The translations under genes were made by a program, and so were the position numbers. A stretch of DNA of 64,000 nt, from assembly GCA_010909165.1 (NCBI GenBank), contig MU008161.1, positions 1,798,001-1,862,000 on the forward strand, written 5' to 3'. This document shows, one piece after another, positions 32,460 through 44,002 of this stretch. This DNA comes from Anthoceros angustus. Taxonomy: Eukaryota; Streptophyta; Anthocerotopsida; Anthocerotales; Anthocerotaceae. The notes beneath the pieces are model-generated. The model saw nothing but the letters and a program-made list of their open reading frames with translations. It searched no databases and was not told the origin of the DNA. Positions within the stretch are counted from its first letter, which is position 1. Each line of letters starts with the position of its first letter.

Positions 32460-34680
32460 GCTTCTCGAGTCTGACGCCAGATGGCCATAATTTGTGGCTG
32501 CCTTACAGGCTTTCGCAAAGGGGCTCAGACTTAAAACTGAACAGCAGGTGCATGCCGATGTGTTGACAGTTGAGCTCGATATGTTTGTCTGCAACAGCTT
32601 AGTGGATATGTATGCGAAGTGTGGCAGCTTCAAGAAGCACAACCAGTTTTCGATGGACTTGGGCAATAGGATGTGCTGACGTATAGTGCTATGAGAGCGA
32701 GCCATGGGGGAGGCAGCCCTCCTGCTCCACATTGCTTTGGGCGAAGATGGCATGGCTGCAGCCAATTCTTGCTCATATGTGTGCCTCCTGCAGCTATGTT
32801 CAAGTGTCGACAGCTCACCTTTGGAGAAAAGAAAGCAGCTTCCTGCAGAAATCCGAGAACAGGGACTTTGAGCTGATGTCTTATAGCCAACAGTTTCGCG
32901 AACGTGTTTGCAAAGTGCGGCAGTGTGAAAAATGCTGGCCAAGTGGTGACGGTCTCTTCGAGAAGGACTTGGTGACGTGGAATTCCAGGATAGTAGGGTA
33001 TTCCCAGCATGGCATGGGGCAGGAGGCCCTCCTTCTCTATGGGATTGATTCACCTGGTTTTGTGACATTTCTGCGCCTCCTGCAGGCGTGTGTAAGTGTT
33101 GGCACCTCAACTCTGGAAGAGCGAAAGCAGCTTCATGTGCACATTAGAGCAGAAGGACATGGAGTTGTCATGCCATGATAGCAGCATATTCCCAGGTATG
33201 GGGCAGGAAGCCCTTCGACTTTACAGATCTATGCCTGAAGAAGGTATTCTTGTACCCACGATGGGTCAGGACGATGTGGTGACGTGGCATGCCATGATAG
33301 CAGCACATAATTCCCAAGCATGGGGCAGGAGGTCATTCCACATTATAGCGCTATTCATGAAGAAGGTATTGTTGTACTCAATTCTGTGACACTTTGCAAA
33401 ACTGATGTGTTTGTAGCCAACAGCTTGGTCAACATGTATTCAAGGTGTGGTAGCCTAGAGTATGCTCACAGAGTGTTTGGTGGACTTGGTACACCCAGCA
33501 GGGCATGGCCCATGAAGGCCTTCGTCTCCACAGAGTTATGCAAGAAGAAGGGACCGTTCTACCAAATTCGGTGACATTTGTGTGCCTCTTGCAGGCATGT
33601 GCAGGTGTCGGTTCCCCAGCACTGGAGAAGGAGAAGCACCTTCGTACACAAGATAGAGAACAAAGAATTCAAGAGAATTTGTTTGTAGCCAACAGTTCCA
33701 CGAAGGGGTATGCCAAGTGTGGGAGGCTTTAAGAGTGTTTGATGGACTCAGTCAAAAGGATGGGTGACATGAAATGCCATGCATGAAATGCCAGCAGGGT
33801 ATGGGGCAGGAACCCCTTCGTCTCTACGCTGCTGTGCAAGAACACGGCAGTGCTCTACCCAACTATGTGACTTGAGTGAGCTCCTGGAGGCATGTGCAAC
33901 TGTGGGCACACCAGCTTTGGGAAAGGGGAAGCAGCTTCATGCTCAAATCCAAGATCAAAGATATCAAGCGACTATGCTCGTAGTGAGCAGTTCGACAAAT
34001 ATGTATGCAAAGTCTGGCAGCCTAGAGGATGCTGAGGCTGTATTTAAAGATTTTGGTCGAAACGATAAGGCGACGTTGAATGCCAAGCTTGCAAGGTATT
34101 CCCACCACGGCATGGGCCAGAAGCCCTTCATCACTTTGTTGTGATGCGAGAAGAAGGCACAGCTGTTCCCGATTCCATTACTTTTCCATGCCTCCTGCGG
34201 GCTTGTACAAGCGTAGGCCCCCTAGATTGGAGAAGGTATCCACTATAGAGTGTGGGTATCAAAGTGACTTCTTCATAGCCAGCAGTTTGGTACACGTGCA
34301 TACAAAGTGTGGCAGCCTGGAGGATGCTCACCGGGCTGTTTGATGGACTCATGCAAAAGGATGCGGTGACGCGCTATTCCTAGCAGTGCATGGGCCAGGA
34401 AGCCCTTCGTCTTTACAGTGCTATACAAGACGGAAGCAGTGTTGTATCCAAAGGCATTACATTTGTGTGCCACCTGCAGGCATGCGCAAATGTGGCAGTT
34501 TTGCATCTGGGAAGGGAGCTGCGTGCACAGACTGAATAGCAAGGACTTCAGGCTGACGCATCTGTAGCCTTGGGTTTGAGAAACATGTATGGAGAGTCGG
34601 GGAGCATGATGGATGCACAGCATGTCTTCGATGCATTGGCTAGGAGAGAGGATGTCACGCACTAATTGCGGGGTATACCT
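32460..34680 (+). pseudogene. Decayed pentatricopeptide repeat (PPR) gene
   Basis: PPR proteins bind organelle RNA for editing, splicing or stability. About 2.2 kb on the plus strand holds seven to nine degenerate units scattered over all three frames with many stops and frameshifts, so no product is possible. Recurring phrases are NSLVDMYAKCGS, DLVTWNSRIVGYSQHGMGQE, QEALRLY, SVTFVCLLQACAGVG, PALEKGKQLHAQI and SLEDAHRVF. This is the P-L-S triplet pattern of plant PLS-class PPR genes (NSLxxMYxKCG and WNxMIxxYxQHG are classic). The units are unusually alike, about 290-300 bp each, so the gene seems to have grown by internal duplication. No E or DYW domain can be seen after 34680. Exact limits are uncertain. 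Confidence 0.85.
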
Positions 34681-35443
34681 GTCAGTAGGGGACAGTGAAG
34701 GGTCACGTCTGTCTTTGCTTAGGACCACTTTGAAAATCTAAGGTGGCTATCAGCGAGAACCGGCTCCCTCTCCTTCTACGACTTGAAACGAAATTGAAAA
34801 CCGCTGGCCCCCGCCCCTTCTATGACCGTCCTCTTGGACTGAAGTTGACACCCTTATGGCTCAAGCACGGAGGAAAGGAACCTGGAGAGTTGGAATTGAG
34901 TGGCAATGATGCACTGCCCAACTTCATGAGCCGACTTCAAGCTTGTTCAGGGAAAGCAATGGCTCCACGCAAGCCATGTCACGAGGGTAGCTCTGCGCAT
35001 GCAAGTGTTCAAGTTGTTGATGCTGAAACGAAACGGCGAAGGAAAAAAGCAGCAAAGCGGATGCGTGATCTCCGGCAGCGTTGGGCTACACACGCAGGTG
35101 CGGGGAAAACAACAGAGGAGGCTAGCATCCTTGCTACGAAGAAAGCTGCAAATTTGAGGCTAGTATCCTTGCACTTAGAGCTGTAGAGTCCTCCATGGCA
35201 GCGAACCTACATCATTGGAAGGCCCCAGGTGTCAAGTGTCCGGTGAGTAGTGACTGTTCATCCCTAATGGTGTGGAGGTAGAAGTGTATCCTATGGAAGA
35301 GGCAAGGATAATCTTGTGGAGAATATTCAAACCCCGTCATCAACGAGTGAAACACAGCATGATACGGTTCAGCTTTTGCACGCAGCATGTCAAAAGGTTA
35401 GATTAGCTGCTGCATAACACGACAGCGACGGAGGAGAGCACGA
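34681..35443 (+). other. Unrecognised open stretch after the PPR relic
   Basis: An open frame at about 34743-35186 starts at GTG and ends in a basic, coding-like part (ETKRRRKKAAKRMRDLRQRW, then KTTEEASILATKKAA). I do not recognise the family. The frame is broken afterwards, and related-looking residues reappear at about 35440-35610, so this may be the remains of one gene or transposon open frame. Confidence 0.3.
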
Positions 35444-35533
35444 CTTGCCAAGGAAGTAGTTGCCCTTGCAACAGATGTAGACCTTGTACTTGCCAAGGAA
35501 GTAGTTGCCCTTGCAGCAGATGTAGACCTTGTA
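35444..35533 (+). repeat. 45-bp tandem duplication
   Basis: Two copies of a 45-bp unit beginning cttgccaaggaagtagttgc, at 35444 and 35489, with one difference (caacag/cagcag). In one plus frame it encodes LAKEVVALATDVDLV twice, so it may come from a former coding sequence. Confidence 0.9.
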
Positions 35534-35879
35534 CGTGAAGTAGAGGAGTACCCGAGAATTTGTAAAGATGCACAGCCAGCTCATGTGGGTCAGGGATCAA
35601 GACGTTCTAGAGATTTCCTATTTGTGCTTCTTTGGAAGTCATGGGTAAACTAACTTTAATTATGTGTGATACATTTTAATTCTTAAGTTATATATTTTTA
35701 TCTTGTATTATATATTTTGATCCAGATATAGATGTATTAACTTGTACATCATGTATTTTAATTAGTGTATTATATATTTTAATCTGTTTGTTTTACATCT
35801 TAATTCGTGTGTTAAGCATTTTCTCGTATTTAAGGGCATGTTTACTCTTTGTTGGTGCTTGTTTGAAGCCCGATATTCT

Positions 35880-36425
35880 ATATTCCATGGTATTATACAT
35901 GCCTCATTAGCCTGGGACAGCTATATGTGGTAGAAAAGTTTCTATCACACAACTTGGCCACAAGTGTTCGGATCTTGTCATCCACTTTTTCTTGTGGCGT
36001 TTAGGGTTTTTGTTGGACATGCAGGATAATACACATGTTTTATGCACATGCCAACTCTATAGCATGTCTGGCCCCTGCGAAGAGGCCCCCCTCATCTTCG
36101 CTCCCGTTCTTTTTCGCACCCGCTGACAACGCGAAGAGATACGGCAACTTGGCCTCGAAAAGATATAGCAATGGTACACAACTTGGCCACGAAGATATCT
36201 TGTACAATATACAACTTGGCCACGAAGATATCTTGCAACAAAATACAACTTGGCCACGAAGATATCTTGCAACAATATACAACTTGGCCACGAAGATATC
36301 TTGCAACAATATACAACTTGGCCATGAAGAGATATGGATGACATTGAGACAGCGAGAAATTGAGACAGTGATCACAGGAGGAATTCTTGCATGGAAGATG
36401 GCTCAAACTTTCGCGTTGGGTGCAT
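35880..36425 (+). repeat. Dispersed repeat, copy 1
   Basis: Similar to 37365-37715 over most of its length: ttccatggtatt, gtttctatcacacaacttgg, atcttgtcatccactttttc, tcatcttcgctcc, then a shared end with gacagtgatcacagga and atagctcaaact-like text. Copy 1 additionally carries the 34-bp array at 36178-36338. It may be a non-autonomous transposon, but no terminal inverted repeats or target duplications were identified. Confidence 0.65.
36178..36338 (+). repeat. 34-bp minisatellite, about five copies
   Basis: Tandem units beginning acaacttggccacgaagata and ending tcttgcaacaatat, at spacings of 33-34 bp. The last copy is partial (catgaagagat). Copy 2 of the surrounding repeat has only one related unit, so the array expanded after the copies separated. 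Confidence 0.9.
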
Positions 36426-36486
36426 CTCGTACATAAGGCTAACTCACAGAAACAGAAAAATGTTGTATCACACACTTGACGACATT

Positions 36487-37235
36487 GGTACACGGGGGGG
36501 GGGCACAAACAACTCATGCCTTGACGAGAGGTATGCCATAGCTAAGAAGTGAGAATTCTAAGAAGGGTGAATTTTGTGTTCTCAATTAGGCGCAAATAAT
36601 ATAAATAGGTCTTTAAAGTGAGAATTCTAAGAAGTATGAATTTTGGGTTCTCGATTAGGCATAAAGTAATATATGTATGGAGTCACAGAGAGTGAGAATT
36701 CGAGAAGTGTGAATTCATGTTCTCTAATAATAAGTGTAATATGTAGATGTCATCCATTCCTAATGCTATCGACTCTCCATATTCAAAGCCCCTTTGCAAC
36801 AGTAAGTGGTTCTACCTTTCTTAGCCCCTAGGCTCCCATACGGTGTACCCTTCTCATCAGTGGTACACGGGGCACAAACAACTCATGCCTTGACGAGAGG
36901 TATGCCATAGCTAAGAAGTGAGAATTCTAAGAAGGGTGAATTTTGTGTTCTCAATTAGGCGCAAATAATATAAATAGGTCTTTAAAGTGAGAATTCTAAG
37001 AAGTATGAATTTTGGGTTCTCGATTAGACGCAAGTAATATATGTAGGTCTGTAGAGTGAGAATTCTGAGAAGTGTGAATTCTGTGTTCTCTATTAATGGC
37101 AAGTAATATATGTAGATGTCATCCATTCCTAATGCTATCGACTCTCCATATTCAAAGCCCCTTTGCAACAGTAAGTGGTTCTACCTTTCTTAGCCCCTAG
37201 GCTCCCATACGGTGTACCCTTCTCATCAGTGGTAC
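36487..37235 (+). repeat. Direct tandem duplication of about 370 bp
   Basis: Two head-to-tail copies start ggtacacgggg at 36487 and 36862, and the start of a third (ggtacacc) at 37231 closes the array (spacing 375 and 369 bp). Shared blocks include caactcatgccttgacgaga, gtgagaattctaagaagggt, atgtcatccattcctaatgc and tgcaacagtaagtggttcta. Inside each copy the phrase gtgagaattcta(a)gaag...gaattt...tgttctc occurs three times, an inner period of about 75-80 bp. Confidence 0.93.
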
Positions 37236-37364
37236 ACCACGAGTTTTCATGGTGGTTCATAGATCTTGGTGGTTCATAGATCTTGTATGTTACATACTTG
37301 ATGACATCGGCCACGGACATTATTTTTTTCTCTGTATTGTACACATCAATGCCTCGGCATCTTC

Positions 37365-37715
37365 TAGATTCCATGGTATTGTATCATGCCACATTAGCTT
37401 GGGAAGGCCGTATGTGGCAAAAAAAGTTTCTATCACACAACTTGGCCATAGGCATTCACATCTTGTCATCCACTTTTTCTTCTGGCTGGTGTTGTTGCAC
37501 ACGCAAAACACATACAAATGTTATATGCACATGCTGGCTATGGACATGTTTGGCCCCCCACGCGAAGGCCCCGCTCATCTTCGCTCCTGTTTTTTTTTCG
37601 CGCCCGCTCACAAGAACGGTACACAATTTGGCCACAAAGAAATACGGATGACCCCGAGAGACAATGAGACATTGATTACATGAGGGAATTGTTGCGCGGA
37701 AGATAGCTCAAACTT
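37365..37715 (+). repeat. Dispersed repeat, copy 2
   Basis: Diverged direct copy of 35880-36425 without the 34-bp array. The two copies flank the 370-bp tandem array. Confidence 0.65.
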
Positions 37716-39822
37716 TTGCCTAAAGATCCACACCCATCTGCATTAACTTTTGCTGTAAGCAACTATTCTGAAACTCTTGGTAGTTCGGGCACTTCGTTGT
37801 TTCACTAGTCTGGCTGGATTCGCTGCACAATTTGCTCTCGCATGTTGATTTGAGCTCGTTGTGAATTAACCAGGTCAGGGGAAGTGATGCAACAAAGTGT
37901 CATGGTATGATCCAAAGGACTGCATCCTGCACCAAAGCCAAACCCTAACCCGTAGCAAATCTTAAACCTACTCTCAAGAATAAAAAATTGTTGTGTCATA
38001 GGCATAAAGATTTGTGTATCACACACCTGCCAACAACGGTACACGGGGTGACAGCCCCCGTGGCCGATGCCGTTTGGGTGTGTGATCTACAAGTTTTTCC
38101 GCCGCATAACTTGTCATATGAACCATCATAAAAACCCGCCGACGAGAAAGATACACCATAGAGACAATAGGAATAACTGTATCAACCTAATATCAGGTAA
38201 ATGTTCCTTTTAGCTTCTTGCTTTCATTTGTGGTAGGGGTACGAGACACGGGGAAAGAAACTACGACCATGATGTGAATAAGGCAAGCGACATCGCCCAT
38301 AAGTACCACAAATGGGTAAGCTGCTCCACAAATAGCACAAATGGGGAGGCTGCGCCACAAACTCCAACGTGCTTTATGAGCTCTGTGCTTCATGAATGCG
38401 GATGTAGATAGGGTCTTTAAAAAGCGCATCCCGGGGGCCAAGATGTTGTTAGTTTGTCCCGATTTGCATGGTGTGTGCCCCTTTGGACAAAATAAAAATA
38501 TTCTTTTGTTATTATTGGAGCTAGAAATCCAAGATGAGGGAGACCATCATGGGGTTCTGTTTAGGTGCGAACTTACGCCGTCACTCTTGGTGTGATATTT
38601 AATGTTGACTGATTTAATTAGAGAAATAGCATTTCCGTTCCTTGCGATAGGTGTTCGAGGCGCCGAGGTGGCCGATCTTTGTCAACGGTAAAGAAAGCAA
38701 TGAGCATGATGCGCTGATCGTGTGCAGACGGGAAGCTAAAGTCGGAAACATATGTAGAGCCTGGAAATAGCCGCTCTATCCTACTTTCCGGCGAGGAGGT
38801 TGGAACAGCTAAAACTCCTCCCAAAATGGAACTAGGTCTAATAGTGCGGTTGTCGAAGTTTGACGACAGCGAAATGGGCGCCCAAAACGCAGTTCAATTT
38901 CAATTTTGAGGGATGCTCAAGCTTTGATCAGGCTTAATGCTCTCAAGCCATTCAGACGGTTGATCACGAAACAGAGGTCACGCCATGGCAGTTGGCGGGC
39001 TCTGCCAGCGCAACCACGTTCGGTAGCGGTGAGGTTGCAAGCCCAAATCCTTCCTCCTGTTTGCTCAAGTCCGCGCTTTCAGGCAGTTCCTGGCTCCGAC
39101 TACCTTTCGCACCTGTGCATTGCTGTAGCTGGCGGGACTTGTAGGCACGATCCAGCTACAGGTCCCTCTGCTTCACTGTTCCAGGTCCCCCTTGTTGCGT
39201 GCGCCGTCTCACTTCAACCCAGGAAATCTTGGCTGTCTCTTCCGATTTGCGCATGTCCAGAGGCCATGCGGAATGCCATGGCGTGAGCGGGTATGGAGTC
39301 TTCGGCTTGAGCCTTCAGGAGGAGGATTCTGTTCGAGGAGCCCGAAGTCAGGCGGGAGCCAGCGGACTTGTTCGAGATCGCGATTCGCGCACGAGTTGTC
39401 AGAGATACTGGATCGACATGCCTCAGGATTCGTTGCGGGCGCGTTCCTTGAATTCATCTGGCTTTGTACGATTTCAAATAGTTGTTGGAGCCTTATTTGC
39501 TAGTCTTGTCCATTTCCTTGCAGCTTTCGACTTGCTCCCTCGTGCTGACAGTTGGGCATGACAATTGGAGGCTTGTATGTAGACGGATCGTCGTGTGCGG
39601 ACGCGGCAGAAGCCAGAAATTGTTCTGCCAGGGCAATGCAGCGCCGTATCGAGGTCGTAGCCGCATCCCTTTCGGATGAGCAGTCCGCTAGCAGGCAGTT
39701 AGGAGAGGCAGAGGTTTAGCGAGGATGAGGATGGCATGAGGATGAATTAGTGGCCGTTGGGAGGATCCTGCGCCGGGTGGTTTGGAAGGAGTTGAGAGGA
39801 ATTGCTGAGCTTGGAAGGAGAC
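37716..39822. other. Spacer upstream of the ankyrin gene
   Basis: No gene recognised. The part from about 38900 is richer in GC and is probably promoter and leader of the ankyrin gene. Open frames at 38906-39286 and 39192-39561 have no family similarity. Confidence 0.45.
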
Positions 39823-42607
39823 ATGGGATCCCGTCTCATGAGGTGGGAAACGAGCCAGAAATGGCGCTACGTCTCTCCCATCGACTGGGCGGCTGCGAAG
39901 GGGCAGGTGGATGTGGTGAAGGAGCTTCTGCGGATGGATCCCAACCTCTTCCGCAAACTCACCTCCCGCAAGCGGAACAAGAGGTTGGAGAGTATGTGGG
40001 ACGAGGGATCCTGCGTGGAAGCCAGGATGGGGAGAGCTTTGGTTGCCAGGGAGCTGCTCAGAGAAGATGCGTACAAGATTGACGTTCATGGAGGATGGGC
40101 TCTCTTTCTTGCGGTGGCAGCTGCGGATGTGACCATGGTGGAGACCCTGCTGGCTATGAAGCCCGAGCTGGCCAAGGGGCAAGGGGAGTACAAGAGTGCT
40201 GACTTGCTCACAGCAGCAGCGCAGGGTGGAAGCCTGCATATTCTCAGGTTGTTGATGAGTAACCACCCTGAGAGCAGGAGGAGCAAGGGGGATATGACCA
40301 GCGCGCTGCACGCAGCTGCGCTGGGAGGGATGGTGGATATCATGACAGAGGTGCTCCAGCTGGGAGAGGAGCACATCCAAAACCTAATCGTGGCCACCAA
40401 CAGCCACGGAGCTACTGCTCTGGATGCTGCAGCCAGTGCTGGGCACCCGCAGGTGAGCTTGCAACTTCTCTTCCGGTTGGTGCATTTTGTAAGACATTTT
40501 AGACTGGTAGATTGTGCTGTAACAGATCATGTGGTATGTGCAGGTGGTGCAGGAGCTGATAAGAATGCAGCCTGACATGATCCACCATCGGGATAACATC
40601 GGCAACACAGCTCTGCACACTGCTGCACAAAGAGGTCATGTCATCGTGGTGGAGGAGCTGCTCAAGGCCGACAGGCTCCTCATCGATGTGACAAACGACA
40701 GAGGGGACACCCCGTTGCATGTGTCAGTCTACGGCCCGTTTCACCCGCCGGGAGAGCAGGGATTGCAGAGGGCTTTGAGCGTGGTGAATTGCCTCATCAC
40801 TGCAAAGCCAGATCTGGTGAACTGCAAGAATAAGGAGGGGAGAACGGCTCTGCACTTTGCCGTGGGCTTCGCTTACAGCTACAGTGCGGAAATCGTGAAG
40901 ACTCTGCTGGCAGCTCCTGGAATCGACCCTTGTGCTGTGGACAATGAGGGGATGACTGTGCTGGATGTTGCAAGGGCGTCGTTGGTGTCCGAGGAAGTGA
41001 TTGATCAACTGAGGTCAGCAGGAGTAAGCAGCGGTGACTTCAGGCCTTCAGAGCTGAAAGGTCAGAACAGCGGGGACTCGGAGAATCAGGATACCGGTCC
41101 CCCCAGGCTGCCCAGCAGGAAACGGTTCAGCGTCTCCTCCATCGCATCCAGCGAGGATGTTTGGCAGACGGAGAAACCTGGGCCTTCAAGTGAGATGCAT
41201 GTCCTCCCCAGGCCTCCCAGTGGCGCTAGCAGGCATGAGAGTGCATCCCTTCATTCATCTGCCGAAGTCGGAGCTCCAACAGGTGTGGCAGAGACTTCCA
41301 AAGCAAGCATGGGGCCTCCGAGCAGGACGCACAGCAGGAAGCTGAGCGTGAGTGGGTCGTTGAAGAAGGAGAACCTGAACATCAACACGGTTCCCCGGCC
41401 TGGGCCTGGGCCTGGGCCTGAGCCAACCCTCTCTGCTGCTGCTTCTGTGGCTTCCAATCACCTATTCCAGGTGCAGGTGCAGGAGCTGTCGCCAGCCATG
41501 TCTGTCATCACAAATCCGATAAGTGAGCTGCATCTGCACACAGGTGATGAAGGCACAGATGAGCAGCCTGCTTCGTCCTTGAGGCAGGCCATGTCGTTCA
41601 CAGCCAAAGGAGGCGTGGCCGAAGCAGCCAGGGCCAGGAGGCCAGCCAAGCTGCCACTCCCTCCTCCAGAGACACAGGGGACGTGGGCATCTGAATCCCC
41701 GCGGGACAATTTCAAGCAGAGTCAAGTCCAGAGGGGGAATTCGGTGGCAGAGTCGTATCCTCTATTCGTCTATCAGGATGCAGCCGGGCCTGACAAGAGG
41801 ATGGAGAGCGTCATCCAGATCGTGCCACCTTCAGCCCCTTCCACGCCGTCATCTCGTCTGTCGGGAAAAATGTTCCACGACAGTCAGCATTACAGCGTTA
41901 CCAAGGGAGGTAACAACAATGGCGGGACTCTGGTGGGATCCTCTCCGTCCTTCCAGTACGCAGCCGAGCTTCACCTGGAGACCTTCAATAAGGAAATGCA
42001 TCGGCAAAGGGTTCACGGCTCCATCAACACAGTGCTGGTGGTGGCAGCGCTCATCGCTGTCATCAACTTCGCAGGCCTGATGGCTCCCCTGACAGAAATC
42101 AAAGCCTCTGGCACTGCCTCCACCAGCACCGAGGTTGTCGACCACGCTGATATCTCTGTGTACTATATCTACTACGGCGCGGATGCTCTTGCTTTCCTCA
42201 TCGCTCTGTTCTCTGTTCTGCTCTTGGTGACAGTGGTTCCGGTGCAGCCCAAGTCTGCGGAGTTGCTTCTGTCTAACGCCAACAAATTGGTATGGGTGGC
42301 AGCCGTGTGTACTGTTGTGGCATTCATCGCTGCAGTGAACATCGTGGCTGGTAAGCATTATCCGACTCTGGCATGGGCCATCTCGGGCGTGGGCATCCTG
42401 GTATGCGCACTTCACTTCGTGGTGATGCTCTACTTGATGGCCAAGTTCTGCCGATCAGGCAGGAATGGAGTGAGATTGTATCAGATGGCATCCGACAAGG
42501 GAACGGAGAAGCACCAGGCTTCTCCAGCCTACCAACTGAACAGCAAGATCAAGGACTGGCCAGAGCAGACTAGCTTTCTCGATGATTCCCGCAGCTCTTA
42601 TGTTTGA
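39823..42607 (+). CDS. Ankyrin-repeat membrane protein with C-terminal PGG-type domain (ACD6/ITN1-like)
   Basis: Plant ankyrin-transmembrane proteins act at membranes in defence and salt signalling (ACD6, ITN1). Exons 39823-40452 and 40544-42607 join in phase 0 to 897 residues. The N-terminal half (about 15-370) has ankyrin repeats: SPIDWAAAKGQVDVVKELLR, LLTAAAQGGSLHILRLLM, SALHAAALGGMVDIMTEVLQ, TALDAAASAGHPQVVQELIR, TALHTAAQRGHVIVVEELLK, DTPLHVSVYG, TALHFAVGFAYSYSAEIV. A Ser/Pro-rich linker of about 310 residues (375-690) follows, much longer than usual. Then comes the PGG-like part: RQRVHGSINTVLVVAALIAV, then hydrophobic segments at about 704-722, 745-770, 785-808 and 812-837, and a short cytosolic tail. 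The intron falls within an ankyrin repeat. The ATG at 39823 is the first in this frame; a longer reading starts at TTG. The literal Pro-Gly-Gly motif is not evident, so assignment to PGG rests on the four-helix layout. Confidence 0.88.
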
Positions 42608-43272
42608 TGGCTCGCACTTTGTACAGGTTGATTAGGGCACCAGCTGCACTCACCTCTTTAGCTTCTCTTTTCTTGGGTCATTTCCAAGGCTGCACTCACC
42701 TCTTTAGCTTCTCTTTTCTTGGGTCATTTCCAAGGATGCACATCACGGCGATCTAGCTCATGCTTCACCTACTTTCAAGCCCTCGGAATTCTACATCTCC
42801 CTGGTCATGTACGTGCGCCGGGCCCGGCAGAAAAGGAACCATCGCTTCCAATCCACCAGGTACTGTGGGCCCTCCAGCAAGTGCAGCGGAGTGCTGGGAT
42901 TCACGTGACATCATATGACGTCCGGTATTCCATTCCATGAGATCATTCGCAACAACATCGTATACTTATGTAGCTAGATGGGTATGTTTAAACAAGTTTT
43001 GGTCACGCTGTGCGAATCTTCACAGTGAAAATGGAGGGCCTCCCCGGCGGATTTGCCAAGCCCGTGGGCTTGGCAGACTGGCCACTAGTCTGCCCCACCG
43101 TGGAGTCCGCGTAAGTCTTAACAAAAGCTGCAGCATCTGCTTGCCACAAAGTTTGCGTTCACACTTCACCGCTCATCAAGCTAAGCAATGTGTGAGTTCA
43201 CTGGGAGGGACTGAAGCTTCGTTGCATTGTTGGAACCTGCACCGCAACCGCCACTCCAATCTCCACCCATTG
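42608..43272. other. 3' flank of the ankyrin gene with a 46-bp duplication
   Basis: Contains the ankyrin gene 3' UTR. At 43030-43111 a short open stretch (MEGLPGGFAKPVGLADWP) ends at a GTAAGT donor-like site and could be an N-terminal P450 exon, but its phase does not fit the following P450 exon. Confidence 0.4.
42643..42734 (+). repeat. 46-bp tandem duplication in the 3' UTR
   Basis: Two perfect copies of a 46-bp unit beginning gctgcactcacctctttagc, at 42643 and 42689. Confidence 0.92.
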
Positions 43273-43662
43273 TCACGCCCATAGCTGCGCTTGCTGGTCG
43301 GTGTGGAGCTGGTACTGGGAGCGGAGGGGGAAGCGTTCGGGATGAAGCGCTTTCGCAAGCATGGCTATGTGTTTAAATCGCACCTGTTGGGGACTCCGTC
43401 TGTGTTTTTCATGGGTGCCGAGGCGGAAAAGCTGCTCATCCCCAGCGAGGACAAGCTGGTTCAGGCGCACCAGTTCCTCCCCACGAGGAAGATATTTGGC
43501 CCCGAGTCCGTGCTCAACGTGCACGGCCCCAGGCATAAGCTCTATTGCAAAATGCTCGAGAGCATTAGAAGGTATCTGCAGGTGATGGAGCAATCGGCTC
43601 TCGAGACGCTGAGCTCCTGGAAAGTGGGCAACGTACCCGTCATCAGACACGATATCCCCAAG
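43273..43662 (+). pseudogene. Truncated cytochrome P450, N-terminal exon (CYP85-clan-like)
   Basis: An open exon of about 130 codons matches the N-terminal part of CYP85-clan P450s (CYP716/CYP26/CYP120 style): MKRFRKHGYVFKSHLLGTPS, VFFMGAEAEKLLIPSEDKLV, QAHQFLPTRKIFGPESVLNV, HGPRHKLYCKMLESIRRYL. It ends at a plausible donor (CCCAAG then gtgcct, 43662/43663). No further P450 exons (I-helix AGxDT, ExxR, haem FxxGxRxCxG) occur downstream, where a Copia element and repeats begin instead. The upstream candidate exon is out of phase. I therefore read it as a truncated fragment. P450s of this clan oxidise terpenoids, sterols or hormones; no substrate can be inferred. Confidence 0.75.
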
Positions 43663-43855
43663 GTGCCTGCACCACAATCGGGCTACTCTTGCCCATTTTC
43701 TGCAAATTGCAGTCTCTGTGAGCTTGTGGTTCTAACATGTAGTTGCTGATATTGGAGTATGTGCCATAGGTCATAGATTAGCCTAATAAGTAGACTGATT
43801 AATTAATTCATCATTAGTTACTAATGTACTAGTGGTTATAGACATGATCCCAACC

Positions 43856-44002
43856 GCTGCATACGAGACCCTTTAATGTCATTTCACTTGATTCACACAC
43901 TTAATGAAACATCTTTCGTGCTTCTCGCGCTGCATACGACACCCTTTAATGTCACTTCACTCGATTCACGCGCTTAATGAAACCATCTTTCGTGCTTCTT
44001 GC
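43856..44002 (+). repeat. 73-bp tandem duplication just before the Copia primer site
   Basis: Two copies of a 73-bp unit beginning gctgcatacgaga/caccctt, at 43856 and 43929, about 90% alike. Because they sit directly upstream of the primer-binding site they may lie inside the 5' LTR. No matching 3' LTR was found downstream. Confidence 0.75.

Noticed and set aside
36178-37235. Regular repeats considered as a CRISPR-like array
   Set aside because: Units are head-to-tail without unique spacers, and the genome is eukaryotic; these are minisatellites and tandem duplications.
43030-43111. Possible first exon of the P450 (MEGLPGGFAKPVGLADWP) with GTAAGT donor
   Set aside because: Its phase does not match any acceptor that keeps the downstream P450 frame; kept only as a possibility in the spacer entry.
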